NCBI GenBank assembly: GCA_024349245.1
Contig: JALDNG010000005.1
Location: 18,719,001 to 18,783,000 of the forward strand
Source: Neodontobutis hainanensis
Taxonomy: Eukaryota; Chordata; Actinopteri; Gobiiformes; Odontobutidae
Direction: 5' to 3'
Length of the DNA: 64,000 nt
Below the pieces are notes generated by a model. That model saw only the letters and a list, made by a program, of their open reading frames with translations. It ran no database searches and was not told the DNA's origin. Shown here piece by piece: positions 32,820-45,639 of this stretch (its first letter is position 1; each line of letters begins with the position of its first letter). The position numbers were made by a program, and so were the translations under genes.

Positions 32820-33250
32820 TCGTCTTCCTTTGCGTTGAATGAATGATTTATTACCAGCCGATTACAGCTTATTTGTACATTCTGTTGTTCAGGAATCAAA
32901 CCTTGTTAGAGAAGTGATTAATTACCTCCTTCCCCCGGGACGACGAGAGGCCTGGGGAATCATAGGGTCAATAGTCACTGACACACATGGCCGCCTGTAG
33001 CCCTGTCCTTATGTCCACTGTATAAATAATTCATAAGGAGAAGAGTCCGAGTGTTGGAGCGTGTCTGTCTTTAACTCACCGCTCTCTTGTTTAAATGCGC
33101 TCCCTTTTATCTGACTGCTGTGGAAACCAGCTTATAGATTAGTGCTGACCCACAAACACATTAACTTCAACACAGAGCAGTGCATGGCCCTGAATGAGGC
33201 CTGCAGCGCTGTGCTTGTTCACATCAGCATCAAGTGTTAATCCACATTAT
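32820..33250. other. complex GC-balanced segment (possible conserved noncoding element)
   Basis: About 430 bases of non-repetitive, GC-balanced sequence in an AT-rich region. It contains homeodomain-like TGATTAATTA, ATTTATTACC and TATAAATAATTCATAA words and no coding frame. Composition and motif density resemble vertebrate enhancers, but this needs alignment to confirm. Confidence 0.28.
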
Positions 33251-33899
33251 CCATGTTTCAGACTTTCAACATTATGGCCTATAGGGATGTAAGTTTAAAC
33301 AACACATCCCCACAATGTTTAAAATGTATCCCAGAATAGATTAATATTTGTAAAAATAGTAAAAAGGACACCAATACCCAAATGTAATGCCTATAACAAC
33401 CGAGCTGTTGCATGAAGTAGAACAACTCAGAGTAGTGGAGGAAGTTCTGACTTCTATAAAATTTAATCCAAACCGAGTTAGTTTGGGTTCATTGTTTCAC
33501 AAACTTTCTCTCTTGGCCCAGGTTTTAAACGTAACCAATGATCACTGGATGTGTGCAGCCCCTAAAACTCAGCTTGTGTAAATGTGTACATTTTAGGACA
33601 GCAACTTTATATATTCACAAAAAGACAGACTCACTCTCAATAAGTATGAATTGTTTCCATGTAAAAGTGTAAAGGTGCATAAAAAATCCTCTATTGTCAA
33701 AAGAAAAAATTGGAGGCCAAGAGTAAAAGGTTGTGATGTGATGTATCAGATTGGTCCAGTTTGAGTTTTTTCTCCGAACCAGAATAAATCCTGCTCTGGA
33801 GCAAAGCCCTGTAAAGTAAGTTACAATTGCAATGAAATCCCCTTGAAACCAAACCACCTTCTTGAGCCAAAAAAACTATAGTTGGCTCTGACTAAACTT

Positions 33900-33998
33900 A
33901 ACTTGCATGTAACACAGTGCTGTGGATATGATTAATTAACAAATCACAAAATCACAGCTTAATCCATTATCAAAATAATGACTCGTTGCAGCCCTATT
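33900..33998 (-). mobile_element. hAT-like MITE terminal fragment
   Basis: Read on the minus strand it begins AATAGGGCTGCAACGAGT, then CATTATTTTGATAATGGATT. GGGCTGCAAC.A..ATTATTTTGATAAT is the common terminus of a fish hAT-type MITE. The other end was not found. A similar start, CAGGCTGCAACTAATACTTA, lies at 30029-30048. Confidence 0.5.
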
Positions 33999-34012
33999 AA
34001 GCACTGATTGTA

Positions 34013-34140
34013 GTTTAAAACTAGGATTTAACTGGGACTAGCCCAGAGCTAAACCAAGATTAACCCTGTACTAAACTCCAGACTCCAGTAAGAAATAAAC
34101 AAAGACAAAACCCAGAACTAAACAAGCAGCAAACCAGCAC
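34013..34140. repeat. degenerate CAGGACTAAA-type array 1
   Basis: Short units such as GGGACTAG, GAGCTAAACCA, GTACTAAACTC and GAACTAAACA recur every 10-20 bases. They read as a decayed minisatellite whose ancestral unit was close to CCAGGACTAAA. Confidence 0.55.
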
Positions 34141-34665
34141 AGGTTTGAAACTATTCACAAAGCAAACACCATTTTGCTTTGAATCTTATCTTTTCATGTA
34201 CGACTCTTTGACAATTTCAAACTTAGTCACATGACATCTTGTCTTTCCTTGTGTCTATTTCTCTCACAGTAAACCACAATTATATCCAAACCTCCATCTG
34301 TGGAGAACACTGATGGAGAGTTAGATAAGGACCTGTCACACGCTTCCCTTCGATAAAACGCATTCACCTCTTCTATTGTCAGAACCAGTCGAGCAGGAAG
34401 GAGCTTATTTTCTGGCTCAGGTGTTGAATCCTATCAAGGCTGGATCATGTGGCTCCAAACAGACATTTATTAGAATCAAGATCTGTGGGAAATGAGGAGA
34501 GAAAATGCTGACAGACAACTTTGGAGGCTTTTTGAGAAAATGCAGTGAGTCCGGTTCACACAGATGTAGAGTTGCCAGTGGCTGTTAATGGACACTGATT
34601 GGTGAATGAATGTGGAATATTCTGTGGCTTTGGTTTAATAGCTTTATTGAATGTGCTGACCTGGT

Positions 34666-34673
34666 TATAAAAG
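34666..34673 (+). promoter_or_regulatory. TATA box candidate with GC-rich downstream sequence
   Basis: TATAAAAG is followed by GCCGGCTGAACGTCCCAGAG and a GC-rich, purine-rich 90 bases, as in a TATA promoter and 5' UTR. No coding exon can be assigned downstream, so this remains a candidate for an unannotated or noncoding transcript. Confidence 0.25.
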
Positions 34674-34889
34674 CCGGCTGAACGTCCCAGAGAGGAGTGG
34701 ACACAAAGCCGCGCTGCTGCCTGGGCTCAGCAGGAGAGAAAAACAACAGGAGAGGGAGGTTTACAAACTGATTTGAAGAGTTTGGTATAGATAGTCCTGA
34801 TCCAGGAAGTAGGAGCAGGACTTAAAACCACAGAAATAAAACCAGGACTAAATGTAAAATAGCCACTGTGTAATATCTGTCAGTGCATT

Positions 34890-35140
34890 CAGGCCATGTT
34901 TTTATCACCTTCCGCAGTGGGCAGGCAATGACCCCCTGATGTTATTTCCCATGCGCTGAGGTGACCCCAGACCCACAAAGGATGTCACAAGGCCCCGCGC
35001 TGTTTGGGTTTGTCCAGGAAACAGGATCTTCACACCAGCTGACCGCTGCTTAACCACAAGTCACAGCTCACTTCACCTCTGCAGCACGGAGTCCACTCTC
35101 TGAGCTCTATATTGCTGTCGGCTCAGGTGACCACAGACAA
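34890..35140. other. complex GC-balanced segment (possible conserved noncoding element)
   Basis: About 250 bases with higher GC and no repeats or coding frame, between the two CAGGACTAAA arrays. Confidence 0.2.
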
Positions 35141-35369
35141 GCCAGTCGGCCACAGTTCAAATCAGCAAGTGTAACTTCTGCAAAATGAGATATGGTGTCA
35201 CAACAAATCAGATGACATGACATGATCTGGACTCAGTTGGTAACACAAAAAAGGACATAAAAAGCACATGGCAGGAAGTGAAGCGAAACCTAGTACAAAA
35301 AAGTAAAAACAATCTCAAAACATGGAAAACCTGACTACATCCAAAAATAAGTATAGCAGTTACAAACCA

Positions 35370-35605
35370 AGGACATAATTGGACAAAAATTAACTAAACA
35401 ATAGAAGATGTTTCTATCCAGAACTAAGTCTAGGACATAGCCAGGACTAAATTGAGGTTAATCCCAATACTGAATTTGACTGGACTAAACCAGGATTATT
35501 CCAAAACAAAACCTATGACTATACAAGGATTAAACTAGGGCTAAATTAGATACAAACCAAGAACTCAATCAGGACTAGGCTCATGACAGGAATATACAAG
35601 GAACC
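35370..35605. repeat. degenerate CAGGACTAAA-type array 2
   Basis: About a dozen variants of AGGACTAAA / GGATTAAAC / AACCAAGGAC / GGGCTAAAT are packed into 235 bases, for example CCAGGACTAAATTGAGG (35439) and ACAAGGATTAAACTAGGGC. Smaller patches of the same word occur at 34795-34855 and 37450-37475. Confidence 0.65.
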
Positions 35606-38099
35606 AGGTTGGCTCTGCCATTTGGAAATGCTTCAGACGTCCACTGACAGCGTTACAGCCGTGTTTCTACAAGTCTCACCAAGAAACCTTCTTTGCCATC
35701 ACTGTCTTTGGAATCTCTTTAGTGACATGTGCAGCAAGACAGTCAAGAGAAGAAAGAACATTAGCAAAGTTGCTAGGCCAAACAATAAGTTGATGGTAAA
35801 ATCCAAAATGATGATAAAAGCATGTTGCAGAACTCTGGATTACAGTTTGATGTATGTTTACAGATCCTTAACCCCTTATTAACTGCCACATCAATCTGCC
35901 ATTTCTTACATGTTTAGATGCTGTTGTGCCATTTTTTGCAATCAATGCAATCCCTAAGTACCATATTTTAGGAAAATCTGTGCAGTAAGTTTATACTAAC
36001 TAAATAAATTGAAAAAAATAATTTATAAAAAGTTATTTTCTTATTTTTTTCTTATTATTCAAAAAACCTGAAATTTCCTAGCTATATCCCTCAAAATTGT
36101 GAGTGTACAAATTGTGCAAAAATCATTTCAAACTCCATAAATGCCCAAATCAGTCAGTTTTTGAGATAGACATATTTTATAAACTGTGAAAAAACACATT
36201 TAACTTTGTATGAGACCATGTTCTTTCATAAAAATACAATAAACAACCAAAATCATTTCTGATTGGAGAAGTAAACCCCACATGAGCTGGTTGTAGTCCT
36301 TCACAGCTGATGACACCAGCCTGCACTGGTGTGTACTTTCCCCCAACCTCTCCCAAAATTCCCAGACACAGCATGAGCCCAATGAACTGGAACAGCTCAT
36401 CTTCTCTGAGCCCTGCCCATTAAAAAAAATTCACACCCCAGCATTTTTTTTGCTGGATTTTTCCTGGTGTTTTCACACTGTTTTATCAAAGAACATCTTG
36501 AAGAGTTCTGATGGATATGGCATGTCCACACATTGTGACAGGTGGCAACACACCTGGCTGTCTTTTAGGGAGGAAATGTGGCATAGGGTGTGGTAAGCTA
36601 TCAGGCTTATCTTTGCTCTTCAAGCATCAGAAAGGGCATCTGAATGGGACCGACTGCTCTTGCCTCTGTGTGCCTGCTGCTGACTCCTTCTTCTGCCTGT
36701 CCTCAGTGAAGTGGATTAGCAAAACATTGCTTAGATAGAGGTATCACCACCAATAAAGTTGGATGTGTGCATCCTACTCCTTACTTCTAGTATCATAACA
36801 AGGAAAAAGATATAGAACAATACAGATTTTTCCTGTCCAATCTAAAGAGAAACACACTATACAAAGGACTTGACATCAGATAAAAGAAAACAACAGAAAA
36901 GAACCCAAATTAAATATATTTAGAGTAATTGTATAACGAGTATCGAAAGAGTTACACACGAATGACTCCAGTAGTGATGAACACAGCTCTGGTGTTGACA
37001 TATAAACATGTCCACCTTCTGCTGACTCCAGAGAAAAGCACAGGTGAGAGGCATGCAGCACACAACGAGACACTTAAAAAAACAAAAGCTTAGTTTTTCC
37101 ACTGATGCTAAAGCTAGCATTTAAAGCTGCAGCAGACAGAAAGAAGTAGACATGTTGTTTCACACACAATTATCCAGCTTTGGAATTTGTTTTATATACA
37201 GCAACATATTTTAAAGTCACAAAGACAAAGTCAGACAAGTTTTTAAAGTGATTTTAAAGTATTTTCTTCATAATATAAAATGCTGATTGTGAAAACTTGG
37301 CCATTTTTTATAAATTGATTGCCCAAAATGCCTACCCTAGCTTTAGGTAGCACGCTGGTTAAATTATGTAGCCTATGGAAGAACAATAAATAAATAATAA
37401 GCTAATTGTAGGCTAATAAACTTAAATAGATTAAAGTTATCAGTATTCAACTAAACCAAGCCAGGACTAAACAGCGAGTAACAACACTAAAAAAAACAAT
37501 TTTATTATGTATAATTTTATCAGTACAGATATATTGTATAAAGTCAATGATCCATCCATTGTCATTCGTAGATTTAAATATGTGATATATGCCAGCTAAC
37601 GGAGCATTTAAGATATTACTAGTTAAATTACTAGTTAATTTAGTTTCAAATTGTTACGTTGTGTTTGCTATTATACGTAGGTTATCTTAACAATAAGCTG
37701 ATTTTATAAGGTAAGATCATTTTGTGTCGCATGTTTACTATAGACTATACTTTACTTTAGCCTATTTACTGTTGCTATGATAGTAGCTCGTCTATTTCAT
37801 TAAAGTACAGACTTTTATTTATTATTTTACAGTGCAGGTGTAAAATAGGGATACTGGATCAGACATTTGATTTTAAGGTTTGAAGTAGAAAACTGAGTAA
37901 CAATATAAAAAATAAAGCGTGTAGGCAAGTGTGTATAAAGTCGGTAAAGGTAATTTCAGTACAGTCCAAAGTGTAGTTACGTTAATTATTGGTTTGGAAG
38001 TGCTTATAAAGCGTTTTTTTACCTTGTCTCTTTGTTGCCAACACTGTCTCGTATCCCCTTGTAGTCCGTCAGTCACTCATAAGTCCACTTTCGCTCTTT
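35606..38099. other. intergenic, no gene recognised
   Basis: AT-rich. Short frames at 36177-36400, 36511-36738 and 36876-37120 show no domain or splice support. Confidence 0.3.
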
Positions 38100-38400
38100 G
38101 GAAAAGACATGCAAGATAAAAGCGTTCATGAGCTGAATGTATAATTCCTCCGTCTTGAATTTTTCCTTAAATATCCGGACAGGTACGTGTTTTCCCTTCT
38201 TTCGTCCCTCACCGGTGTACTCCCATCCATTCACCCGGGCCGCCTCCTGCCGCTGCTCACCGCTTCATGAAGGGACACACCAGTCCTCTTCTACCGCTGC
38301 CTCCGCGCGCCCAGCAGCCAATCAGACAGCTTCCTCCGATAGGAAAACACACGCACGCGGCTCAGCGCGAGCAAATCATATCAGGGCTTTGTTTAATTGA
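38100..38400. promoter_or_regulatory. CpG-rich promoter-like patch
   Basis: A clear rise in GC and CpG (38185-38370) in an AT-rich region, with CACCCGGGCCGCC, CCGCGCGCCC and an inverted CCAAT box (AGCCAATCAG, 38318-38327). Both strands offer a first-exon donor: plus strand GGACAG followed by GTACGT near 38180, minus strand ATGAAGCG followed by GTGAGC near 38265. It could be a distal promoter and noncoding first exon of frmd4b, which is on the minus strand 29 kb downstream, or of a divergent gene. Confidence 0.4.
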
Positions 38401-38539
38401 CCACACAGTCACTGCCTGTTAGCTTTGTTGTTATCACTATAGATAGACATTTAATCACTTGTTTACATATTAAACACAAAACCTAGTCAGATTTTATTTT
38501 CAAATAATGACTCATTCATAATTTTTAATAATAATAATA

Positions 38540-38780
38540 AATAATTGTATTGTTTTTTTTGTTTTGTTTTTTGTTTCTTTTATTTGTCTCCCATAGGAGA
38601 AATTTGTTTTGGATAAAAAAAGGCAGTACGGCAGCACAACATAAAACACAGTCACATACAAGATGATAAATACATAAATAACAATAAGGACAATTTTAAT
38701 AACAGCATTTTTAAAAACAACATGGGGAATGTCACCTCCTGATGTGCCAGCACCATCAACAAGTTTCCAGGACAGCCATA
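38540..38780 (-). repeat. possible fish LINE 3' tail
   Basis: TTTATTTGTCTCCCATAGGAGAAATTTG followed by an A-rich stretch with repeated ATAAATA words is like the CCCATAGGGGAAATT module at ends of fish non-LTR elements read from the tail side. No coding part is attached, so confidence is low. Confidence 0.35.
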
Positions 38781-40889
38781 CATGACCTATCCCTAAACCT
38801 TAATTTATACCATCCTCCCCGTACAGTGCAAAAAACATCTAAATCATAGTTATCTCAACGTTGAGTGCCGTTTTATACCTTTACACTATCTACAGGTTTC
38901 TCTATTGGCAGCTATAAAATAAATGTGTAGGCTCACACTGTCACAGGTTATTATCAAATAGGACACTAAGTAATATTATTGACCAATAAAAAAAAAAGAA
39001 AAACACAAACTTTATGTAAGTTATGATGCACATGAAGGTGTTGCAGAAAACTAATATAGGTTACCAAAGTGTTGTACAAGTACAAAAACGTATTGGCTAC
39101 TTGTCACTGTAAATTTATGGTAATAAACACATTCATTTAGTTTCACTCAGCTGCTAGCGATATGGAAAATTGCATGGTGATAAGGATTATATCCAAAATG
39201 GTAGGCAAAAGCTATACTCTTGTAATAATATTGTTTAGTAATGGTTTACATTCTCCTTCAGTAAATGCTGCTTTGACATTGGTTTAATCAATACAGTTAT
39301 TACCATCATGTGAACATATAGTATCCTCAAACTGTCCACCTGCTGTGTTGCCAAACTCTAAAGTACAAAGGTTCCTTGTGCAACTGAGATCAATAACTTT
39401 TGACTCCATCTAGTGGAACAAAATGATTTAGGGTTGTCTTTTCGCCTGATGACCTGACAACACATTCAAACATTTTCTATGTGCTCAATATGTGCTCAAA
39501 AAGAAACATGAGTGTGCTTCTCATCCAGCAGTGCTCAGTTCGTCATCTCTAGGAAGTTGTTGGAAGAGGTATTGATTGAATTTCCACTGGGTTCTATGGT
39601 AGCTTTAAATATGTATTTCCCCAAGATAGACACATGAAAGAGTGCTATTTTGATATGACTACTGAAAACACAATTTGCTAATACTACACTTTACACAGTG
39701 GACCTTTGAGGAGAAAATTAGACCCTTGGACTTCAGTACACTCCATATTATAAATGTTTCCACTATTTCTGTAAAGGGGAAGGAAAGGTGTGCCTCACTG
39801 TTGTGGTTTTATAGCGGACAGAACAATGGTAAAGCGCAGTAAATCCAACCAAAATGTAGGAGCAAGGAAATGGGAAGGATGACCACGTCTCGTTTGTGTG
39901 AGTTGGCCAGTGCTCGGTGACGCTCGATGACAGTCTCAACTGGGTATGCAGACAAAGAAGAGGGCAACAACAGAAACAAAAGATGGGCCCTCGTGTCTAG
40001 TCAAAGGCGGCTTGTGTTACTGGAGAAAACTGGGCCTAAATGAGTCACCCCAGGGACTACCCCCCCCCTTTTTTTGTGAGGATTTGTGCAAGGCAGTGAT
40101 TAGGCTCACCCCAGTGCCATGTGTGCACCAAGTGCCCCCTGCGTTCCTCCTCTCACCCCTCCCCGCACCCACACTCCAAATCTGTGCTTGGCCCCGGCTC
40201 TGCAGAGATTAGCACATGAGCTATTGTTCTGATCACACTTCATACAGCACTCTTATTATGAACAAAAGAGGCATTACTTTACCAGATGAGCCAGACATTC
40301 TGTAAGAGCAAGGCTGGGTTATAAATGGCCACATTATGATCTCTATTTTTATACAAGTGAAAGATTTTGATCAAATTACTATTTTAGATCTTATAAGAAA
40401 CATTATCTCTGGATTATGTATGTCACTGCAAAGTGGTTAGGACTCCTGTTTCAGGCATGTTTCTTCCATGCTTCAGGACTCCCTTTAAGATTTCTTAATG
40501 TCATTAGATTTTTCCCGGTTAAAAAAGAATCAAATCAAAATTTGTTGCCAATGTCAATCAACTTATGACACTTCTTTAAATATTATACACTACATTTGCT
40601 AACATTTGTTCGTTGTTTGATTATAACATTACTGCAGCTAAATTATAAACTAGCCTCCTTGTAAATTTTAAGATGCTGTTTTTCAAGGGTTTAGATTAGA
40701 TTTAGATATTGTGAATATTATTAGTTTGCGGCTTTATTATACTACATAACACATGTAATCAGGATCCAGATGTGAAATAACATATGGCCAGATTTTGCAC
40801 ACCGACCTTGTTTTTGACAATTCTAATTGAGAACATAGTTTTAAAAAGACATGCTTGTTCATCTAAATAAAGTGGCAACGGTTTTCCCC
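38781..40889. other. intergenic, no gene recognised
   Basis: AT-rich unique-looking sequence. 39890-40210 is GC-richer with an 88-codon plus-strand frame (39946-40212) that has no recognised motif. Confidence 0.3.
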
Positions 40890-41180
40890 CGAAGGAGGAA
40901 ACTATGAATTTAAAGAACAGGAGGATTATGTAGTGCTGGTGGAACAGATGTTAACAGTGGCCTCCTGAGAGCGCCCCCTTGACTGACATACTGTACCGCA
41001 CGGCCTGGCCCATTGTCAATGTGTATCCTGTCCTCTGAGTCTGTTCCCCTCCTCCCCTTCGCCCAGATAAAATAACCCCCCACCATCAGCTTTGACCTTG
41101 ATGGGCTGCTAATGTCGTGCTCCTTTGTGTATTCTGACAGACATTAACTCTGTCTTCCTTTCAGGGCAAACTTTATGCTT
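40890..41180. other. complex segment (possible conserved noncoding element)
   Basis: Non-repetitive, higher-GC sequence with AGATAAAATAACC and TTTGACCTTGATGGGC words (GATA-like and nuclear-receptor-like half sites). No coding frame. Confidence 0.22.
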
Positions 41181-42501
41181 TCATGAATAAACAGAAGAGC
41201 CATTGACAATAAGTGAGCTCTTCTCCATCTCATTGTATTGTCAGTCCTCCAAGCAGGTCAGCTGTTGTGCCACCAGTCTTCATTCTTCTCCAGCTCTGGC
41301 CATTTGACAGTGTCTTTAGTGTTTTCCAGGTCACGGTGGAAGATTTAAGAGCATGTCGTGACGAATTCCACCTCAGAAAGATGGGAGTCTATGTATCTTC
41401 AAAAGTGGTGGTCAGGGATAATGTATAACTTATAGAGAACTAGTTCATTAGCATAACCATACAACCACACTTTTGACTCAAATTTATGCAATAAAAATAT
41501 ATCCTAAAACTTGTTTTGTGTGACATACAATTGTAAATATGCCCCAGAATAAATACTGTCTCAAATTTTAGGGCTCCCCAATATGTCCAATGTCTAAAAT
41601 GCTAGTGATTATTATTTACATTTTTATTTGTAAATGCCTTCTTTTTTAACACCGTGACTTTAAACCTCGTAATGTTTTAAAGTGAACTAAAATAAAAGTA
41701 TATAACACAAACATTATTATTTGGGGACCATTAATCACTGGCCTTTTTGACAGTACTTTAGTGGGAAAATAAAACTATAAATGATAACATGTAGAAGCAT
41801 TCAAAGCTGAGATAGACCCATAGTTCCTACAGGGTTCCCTGGGTCTTCCCCGACCCCCACAACTCATGACCATAGATGAGAGCAGAAACAAAGATCCTCA
41901 CAACAACAGACTGACACACTCACTGCATTGCTGCAGAGTCTGTGCTGATCCCCTTGTCAGTGTCCTGTTCCATCTTTGCGTTTCATAAATTTATAAAAGT
42001 GCATCCCATATGACCCTGACCAGGGGTGTCAAAATGTCTTTGTCAAAAACGCAGAGCGTGGAGTTCTTCAAGAAAAATGAACCACTTCCTACTTATTAAC
42101 TAAGAAGAATGGAAAAAACTGAATGTTTGTTGGATTTGGAGCAAGTTTCAGTGCCCAAGGAAAAAAATATTTGACACCATTATGACAGTCATCATGGAGA
42201 GAAATTCAACATCTGCAGGACAACTGAGAAGAGAGACGATAAATGTATTGTTAGCTAGTCTGAGCAAACCGTCTGTTTTAACCTAGCCAAGACGTCATTG
42301 TTCACTTAGGTTGTTTTATGTACACACAGTTCCATATACTCCCCCTACCGGTGAAAAAAAGGAGAGAATTTGGGCTCTTTATTTGTTTTTGCAAACACAT
42401 TTGTCTGTTATTTTTCAAGACATAATATCTAAAAAAATTCATTAACCTTACCCCAAATTTACACTGTATTCAGCTCCGCGACAAGTACATAACATTGTTT
42501 T
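41181..42501. other. intergenic, no gene recognised
   Basis: A short plus-strand frame at 41331-41426 (VTVEDLRACRDEFHLRKMG...) follows an acceptor-like TTTTCCAG but I cannot place it in any family. The rest is AT-rich. Confidence 0.3.
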
Positions 42502-42868
42502 AATAATAATAATAATAATGGATTGGATTTATATTGCGCTTTTCTCCCGAGGGATCAAGGGACTCAAAGCGCTTACAGGCCGTCCATTATTCATTCACAC
42601 ACAGTCACACTGGTGATGGTAAGCTACAACTGTAGCCACAGATGCCCTGGGGCAGACTGACAGAGACGTGGCAGCCATTTTGCGCCTACGGCCTCTCCGA
42701 CCATCACCACATACATTCACTGAACATTCTTACACATTCATACGAGGCAAGGTGGGTTAAGTGTCTTGCCCAAGGACACAACGACAGCAACTGTGGGGAG
42801 AGCGGGAATCGAACCCACCACCTTCCGGTTGAAAGACGACCGCTCTACCACTGAGCCACTGCCGCCCC
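42502..42868 (-). repeat. tRNA-derived SINE with (AAT)n end
   Basis: Minus-strand head: TGGCTCAGTGGTAGAGCG at about 42844-42861 and GGTTCGATTCCCGCT at about 42801-42815, then the GTCCTTGGGCAAGACACTTA block. The far end has GGATTTATATTGCGCTTTTC and terminates in (AAT)n at 42502-42519, as expected for a retroposed SINE tail. Confidence 0.82.
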
Positions 42869-42912
42869 TTTTCAATAAGACCATTTACGTCCCCTCAGCT
42901 CCGGTCCGCTCC

Positions 42913-43321
42913 AAGCGTCTCCCATGGAACCTCCTAAATGGTCGTTGTGTAAGGGCGCCGCCATACACCAAAATACAGCGAAATACGGCGATATACCGCT
43001 GTCCACCAGAGGGCAGGCTCCAAAAGCGGAAATATAAGGAGAAACCCAATGGTGACTTTACGGGTGTAAAAATCATGTTTACAGCCGGATTACAAAAGAT
43101 GGCACCTGTCTCTAGAGCTAAGTTTTTACTACAAGACAACTCTGGGGGGGTGGATTTTTGCTTATTACGTCTGTTTATGCTATCTAAAAACTATTGTTTT
43201 ACTATGGAGAAAAAGCTAAAAGCCCGGATATAATGGACATTTTATTGCTGAATCGTAACGACAATATCAGTGAATATTGGACCAATGGGCGGATTATATC
43301 CAATATATAAACAATCAATGG
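42913..43321 (+). mobile_element. MITE family X, copy 1 (409 bp, 8-bp target duplication)
   Basis: Left end AAGCGTCTC..ATGGAACCTC and right end ...ACAATCAATGG, flanked by TCCGCTCC on both sides (42905-42912 and 43322-43329). It shares about 285 bp of left-hand sequence with 58332-58605, including GGCAGGCTCCAAAAGCGG, AAATATAAGGAGAAACCCAA and AAAAGATGGCACCTGTCTC, and its right-hand part with 51400-51549. Non-coding. An 8-bp duplication fits hAT- or P-type transposases. Confidence 0.72.
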
Positions 43322-43329
43322 TCCGCTCC

Positions 43330-45639
43330 GCACTGACGCAGCAGTTCAATTTTGGCCGGAAGCCGGAGTCAAACGCATAAATCTGAACAGATCGGATCAC
43401 ACCAAATTGGAAACTTATGTGCGCAGATTTCTAAAGAAATACAAAAATATACCGACAAACTTTCCTAATTTGAAGATTTTATTAAGTGTTTTTTACACGA
43501 TTAAGCATCAAATGCAAGACGATCTGCAAAAACAAAAGCCCTTTCGTGGTCAAGGCAACGAGGAAAAACATAAAGTGATGGTTATTTGAGCAACAAAACA
43601 ATCTCAAACTGAATTTGTTTTCTGGTCCTTCCTCTTCTGAATAAACACGTGTTTGGGTGCAGCACACGTCTTCATCTCGTACTTCTGAGCAGCTTGGGGC
43701 GCCGCACCAGTGGCCGATGGTCTGCGATGTTGTTGTGCAGGGCCGCATGTAGTGTTTTGGCGGTTAAGCCCTCCCCATACATTTTTCTATTTTTACTTTT
43801 TATCTTTTAATTTACTGATCATTTTTGCTGTGTTGCAACTTGTGGCATGATTTTCTGCAGAAAATCTTCTTTTTAGTCATTTTTTTTTAAATCTAGTGTC
43901 TTTTACTCTGACTTGTCGTTTACTCTATTTATGCAGTTTGCACCCGTTATGACACCTTTGTGGCAAAAATGTACATGCACTAAAAACTGCTATTAAATCA
44001 TCCTACATTTCTACTTTAATTTTCATGAATCTCATCTGCTTATAACTACCAAAAATTCAATATTTTTCAGGGTTTTAAATACATAAATGGTTAACCCTGG
44101 TGAAAAACAGTAAAAACAATCACAATTTTTCCTCAAAATGAAATGCTGACATTACAGAATGTATGGTTTTATAGTGTAATGGCAGTGAGATTAAAAAGTG
44201 TGCTTTTACTGGAAGTCAATGAGGCACATTTGTTCATGGTGTCCAGAGAGAGAGTCTGATAATACATAAAAATACTAATGCAGTCAAATTTGTTTCTAAT
44301 CTTTGACATATTCAAGACTCTAATCACCAGCAAAGAGCCATTTTCCTGCTATTTCTATTTTTTTTTCTATTTGTATTTATTCTTCTTGCTATGTTTTTGT
44401 ATATAAATTATTTATATTTATAATAACCAAACTGGCCTTTAAAGGGTTAAAATCCTTAAACTTCACTCCATACCTCACGTCACAATGGCCTTCCGTAGAG
44501 TGTCCCACTCACTGGATTTTACTGTTTACATAGTTATTATTAAAGCCACTCAAGAGTGCGATTGCTTTGTGTTTATGATCTTAGAATGCCCCCTTGTGGA
44601 GAACAGTTAAAATACAGCCAAAAAATCACAACAGTTAGCTCAACAGAAAGAAATTGCAGTTACATTGAAAATATTACGTGCATGAATTGTAGTTGGACTG
44701 AGGGATAGTTAAACCAGGAAGACATACACGTGGGTCAAAGTACAGTCTGTGGAACTGAGCCAATCAAATACTCTAAAACTAATACAGTACAGGTAAACGG
44801 AAATAAACATTCTTTTATTATTTGTAGTATGAAGCTTTGTTAGACTTTAACATGTGTATATGATATCCTCACCCTCACTACTGATAGTGCTATGTTATTG
44901 TGAAAAAAGGTGCTTAGAAAGATAGCAAAATCACGAGTCTATATGACAAAAGTGAAAAATAAACATATTTATTAATATGTTTTTTTATTTAAAAAATAAA
45001 TTCCCCCCAAATTTTTAAAAATATCATATGCAACATAAAAAGAAATGTAATATTTGATGTAATTGTAGAAATAATGTAGAAAAAATGTAACATTGTGATT
45101 TATTTGTATTGCTTGTGTAATTGTAACAATTTTCTATAAAAAGAAATCTAGTGTATATAAATATATTTTTCGTGGCAAAGAAAAAAAGAAAAAAGAAAAA
45201 AAAAATTAACTGTGCATTTGTACCAACAAAACGAGGAAGTTGACAATGCTTTTGTGCCCTCTATTGACCACCACTCAAACACCACCACCACAAAATGTAA
45301 AGGCCTATTAGAATACGGTGGCCCAATTGATCATTCTCAGAGTTTAAAACTGAGCTCAGGGGTCTTATATTAAAACGACATTGCATAACTTCTGAAATGA
45401 GAATGTTAGAGATTTGGGTAAAGTTGTGTTGATATGACACACTCTGGAGGGTTCACATGAGATGCTGGCCCATCATTTAGAGTTACATAGAGAAGAATCT
45501 GGTTAGCTGAATGTCTGCCCCAGGGCTGCTGTGGCTACAGAGGTAGCTTACCACTGTTAGGGAACATTTGAGCTGCCCTTGGAGCTGAGAGGAGTCTGTG
45601 ATAACTTCACATTTAGGCCATAAGTAAAGGAAAGACTGT
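43330..45639. other. intergenic, no gene recognised
   Basis: 43380-43760 has unusual composition with CpG-containing words and a 60-codon plus frame (43407-43589) without known motif. The remainder is strongly AT-rich. Confidence 0.3.

Noticed and set aside
41331..41426. Possible terminal exon after TTTTCCAG (VTVEDLRACRDEFHLRK...)
   Set aside because: 32 codons to a stop, no partner exon, no family recognised; the acceptor alone is not enough.
42766..43233. 155-codon plus-strand frame
   Set aside because: It crosses the SINE head and the MITE; it is an accident of two repeats being joined.
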